Of a DNA stretch of 43,876 nucleotides, positions 42,008 to 43,876 are shown piece by piece. This DNA is from Fidelibacterota bacterium. GTDB lineage: Bacteria > Pseudomonadota > Alphaproteobacteria > Rhodospirillales > Rhodospirillaceae. The stretch covers positions 1 to 43,876 of the forward strand of contig CANJMF010000025.1 of the NCBI GenBank assembly GCA_947475895.1, in the 5' to 3' direction. The notes below the pieces were generated by a model. It saw only the letters and a program-made list of their open reading frames with translations, was not told the origin of the DNA and searched no databases. The position numbers were made by a program, and so were the translations under genes. Within the stretch, counting starts at the first letter, position 1. The number at the start of each line of letters is the position of its first letter.

Positions 42008-43312
42008 TTAGGCCCCAGATATGCGCTCGATGCGTGCACCGCAAGCCCCCAACTTTTCTTCCAGGCGTTCGTAGCCGCGATCAAGGTGATAGACGCGGTT
42101 CACAAGGGTTTCGCCGCTGGCCGCCAGACCGGCCAAGATCAGCGATGAGGAGGCGCGCAGATCCGTCGCCATGACGGGGGCGCCCGAAAGCTTACCGCCG
42201 CGCCCACGCACGATGGCCGAAGCTCCATGCACGTTCACATCGGCGCCAAAGCGCGTGAGTTCGGGCACATGCATAAAACGGTTTTCGAAAATGGTTTCAG
42301 TAATCATGGCGGCACCGTTTGCTGTGGCCATGAGCGCCATCCACTGGGCCTGCATGTCGGTCGGAAACCCGGGGAATGGCTCTGTCGCGACATCCACGCC
42401 GACCAGTTCCTTTTCCGCGCTGACGACGATCCCGTCATCTTGCGATTCAATCGTCACGCCCGCTTGGCGCATGGCCGCGAAAACGGAATCGAGGAGTTCA
42501 TAGTTCGTGCCGAGCAATTTGATACGCCCGCGCGTGATCGCGGCGGCAATCGCATAGGTGCCGGTTTCGATGCGGTCGGGGATGACGGCGACCCGCGCAG
42601 CACGCAGCGTTTTCACGCCTCTAATGGTCAAGGTACCGGAACCGATGCCGGTGATATCGGCACCCATAGCATTCAGGCACTCGGCGAGATTTCCGATTTC
42701 CGGCTCGCGCGCGGCGTTTTCAAGGATGGTCTCGCCACTCGCCAAAATCGCGGCCATGAGAAGGTTTTCCGTGCCGCCAACGGTGACCTTCGGAAAGGTA
42801 ACTTTGGCGCCTTTCAATCCACCGGCCGCCGTCGCGTGAATATAGCCTTCCTTCACTTCGATTTTAGCGCCGAGCGCTTCAAGCGCTTTCAAGTGCAAAT
42901 CTACAGGGCGCGTACCAATCGCACAGCCGCCGGGCAGCGATACCTTCGCCTCGCCCATGCGTGCGAGCAGTGGGCCCAGCACGAGCACGGACGCGCGCAT
43001 GCGCCGCACTAAGTCATAAGGCGCGGTGACACTAGTGATCGTGTCGGCGGACAATGTCATCGTGCGGCCCGTGGCACCGGCATCGGGCGATGCGCGTCCC
43101 GCACCGAACGCTGCCTGGCCGATGGTGACGCCGTGTTGGCGCAGGAGATTGCCCATGGTGGCGATATCCGCCAGCTCAGGCATGTTTACGAGCGTGAGCG
43201 GCTGGTCGCTTAGAAGGCATGCGGCCATGAGAGGCAACGCTGCATTCTTCGCGCCGCCGATGGTGATATCGCCGGCAAGCGGCACGCCGCCCTGAATCCG
43301 TATCGCGTCCAC
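42008..43312 (-). CDS. murA: UDP-N-acetylglucosamine 1-carboxyvinyltransferase
   Basis: A 434-residue MurA with the substrate Lys22-Asn23 ([20 protein letters not shown]), active-site Cys130 ([16 protein letters not shown]) and the fixed PEP-binding arginine context (HYRxPxEL-like [13 protein letters not shown]). It starts peptidoglycan precursor synthesis. The cysteine makes it the fosfomycin-sensitive type by family knowledge. I chose GTG 43312 because AGGAG lies about six bases upstream. It is followed by the efflux operon. Confidence 0.97.
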   Translation of the reverse strand: MDAIRIQGGVPLAGDITIGGAKNAALPLMAACLLSDQPLTLVNMPELADIATMGNLLRQHGVTIGQAAFGAGRASPDAGATGRTMTLSADTITSVTAPYDLVRRMRASVLVLGPLLARMGEAKVSLPGGCAIGTRPVDLHLKALEALGAKIEVKEGYIHATAAGGLKGAKVTFPKVTVGGTENLLMAAILASGETILENAAREPEIGNLAECLNAMGADITGIGSGTLTIRGVKTLRAARVAVIPDRIETGTYAIAAAITRGRIKLLGTNYELLDSVFAAMRQAGVTIESQDDGIVVSAEKELVGVDVATEPFPGFPTDMQAQWMALMATANGAAMITETIFENRFMHVPELTRFGADVNVHGASAIVRGRGGKLSGAPVMATDLRASSSLILAGLAASGETLVNRVYHLDRGYERLEEKLGACGARIERISGA

Positions 43313-43450
43313 GTGAACTCCTGTGCACACGCTCTCGCAGGTTGAGGGCGGGGTACCAGCTGAAGAGGCTTTTGGGGCGCGAACTAATAGCCCAGCCCTC
43401 GCTTTGCCTCAAGTGGTGCAATGCACAATAATATCAAAAGCCCGTGAAAA

Positions 43451-43630
43451 CTAAGGCGACTGGCGCTTTTTGTCCGCTGAACCGGAATCGCGCGCACGCT
43501 CCTGGCTTTTGCGGCGCTGGAGATTGGCGCGCAGAGCCTCCGCCAACCGCGCCTTGGCGGCGTCGGAGGTCGGTTTTTCCCGCGATTTGGGCTTATTTGG
43601 CGCGCCCGCGCCGTCCTTGGAGTCGGACAT
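43451..43630 (-). CDS. Small conserved basic protein upstream of murA
   Basis: A 59-residue protein beginning MSDSKDGAGAPNKPKSREKP and containing ARLAEALRANLQRRKSQERA. It has a ribosome binding site (AGGATAA) and the murA-like strand. Small proteins with an LRxNLxRRKxQxRxR core are known just upstream of murA in alphaproteobacteria, which supports the call. Function is unknown; the highly basic helix could bind nucleic acid or membrane. It is below usual length cutoffs and was found by translating the gap. Confidence 0.8.
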   Translation of the reverse strand: MSDSKDGAGAPNKPKSREKPTSDAAKARLAEALRANLQRRKSQERARDSGSADKKRQSP

Positions 43631-43733
43631 TATTTATCCTGCCCTGGGCTGATTGCTTTCGTATGCCACGTTATGGCATGTTCCGCGCCGCTTTGCAGGG
43701 GCACCACTTCGCGCCTGTCCTGCGATTCATGGC

Positions 43734-43808
43734 GCTGCCGTAGCTCAGTGGTAGAGCACCCCCTTGGTAAGGGGGAGGTCCGCAGTTCAATCCTGCGCGG
43801 CAGCACCA
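43734..43808 (+). tRNA. tRNA-Thr (anticodon GGT)
   Basis: The cloverleaf is complete: acceptor GCTGCCG/CGGCAGC, D-arm GCTCAGTGGTAGAGC, anticodon stem CCCCC/GGGGG with loop TTGGTAA (anticodon GGT, reading ACC/ACT), T-arm with GTTCAATC, discriminator A, and an encoded CCA. No tRNA or rRNA neighbours are in the window. Confidence 0.97.
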
Positions 43809-43876
43809 TTACAAATCAATGACTTAAGAGATATTAGGGCTGGCGGCTCTATATCCATTACTGTCCGGGGCAATCA

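Noticed and set aside
1-43876. CRISPR array, prophage or conjugative module
   Set aside because: No regular repeat-spacer series, Cas genes, phage structural genes or transfer genes were seen on either strand.

Overview
The window reads as a chromosomal segment of a GC-rich alphaproteobacterium. The main evidence is a CtrA master regulator together with a ChpT-type histidine phosphotransferase, a UPF0262 protein, a DUF3553 protein, HWE/HisKA_2-type signalling and the run hisG-hisD-UPF0262-LMW phosphatase-infA-maf. Nothing in the sequence lets me name a genus. Coding density is high and no gene-free stretch exceeds 300 bases.

Layout. 1-149: the left end of an IS3-family insertion sequence, cut by the window edge. 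193-3138: a small membrane protein, an SRPBCC/ArsR pair, a T-fold-like protein and a J-domain/SH3 membrane protein. 3151-6285: a histidine kinase/response regulator pair, a ribbon-helix-helix-like protein, a zinc-ribbon protein and a lone receiver. 6325-11093: a motility and cell-cycle locus holding fliI-fliJ, ctrA divergent from them, and chpT-cheY-cheR. 11194-16057: housekeeping genes (DUF3553, moaA, nadK, an HAD phosphatase, pyrD) and a MarR regulator. 16087-21715: a minus-strand signalling block with two related PAS histidine kinases (one frameshifted in its first PAS domain), a SpoIIAA-like protein, a small unknown and a receiver. 21900-22229: hspQ. 22262-32231: an accessory block of five methyltransferases (two FkbM-type), two sulfotransferases, three glycosyltransferases and galE, with a peroxiredoxin inside it; it looks like a locus for a sulfated or methylated surface glycan. 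32272-36116: maf, infA, LMW phosphatase, UPF0262, hisD, hisG. 36240-43630: an RND efflux operon, murA and a small conserved protein. 43734-43808: tRNA-Thr(GGT).

How the genes work together. ChpT is known to pass phosphate to CtrA, and CtrA typically controls flagellar and division genes. Here ctrA lies between the flagellar export ATPase genes and chpT with chemotaxis genes. The ctrA-fliI intergenic region holds a near-perfect inverted repeat, a GANTC site and a consensus DnaA box, so it is a good candidate for a cell-cycle control region. Separate oddities are a (CGGCA)6 tandem repeat ahead of a response regulator with a TTG start, a maf gene that seems to start at CTG, and a cheR reading frame that runs through the ctrA terminator into ctrA. 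The most likely under-described system is the glycan locus; its product cannot be read from sequence alone.
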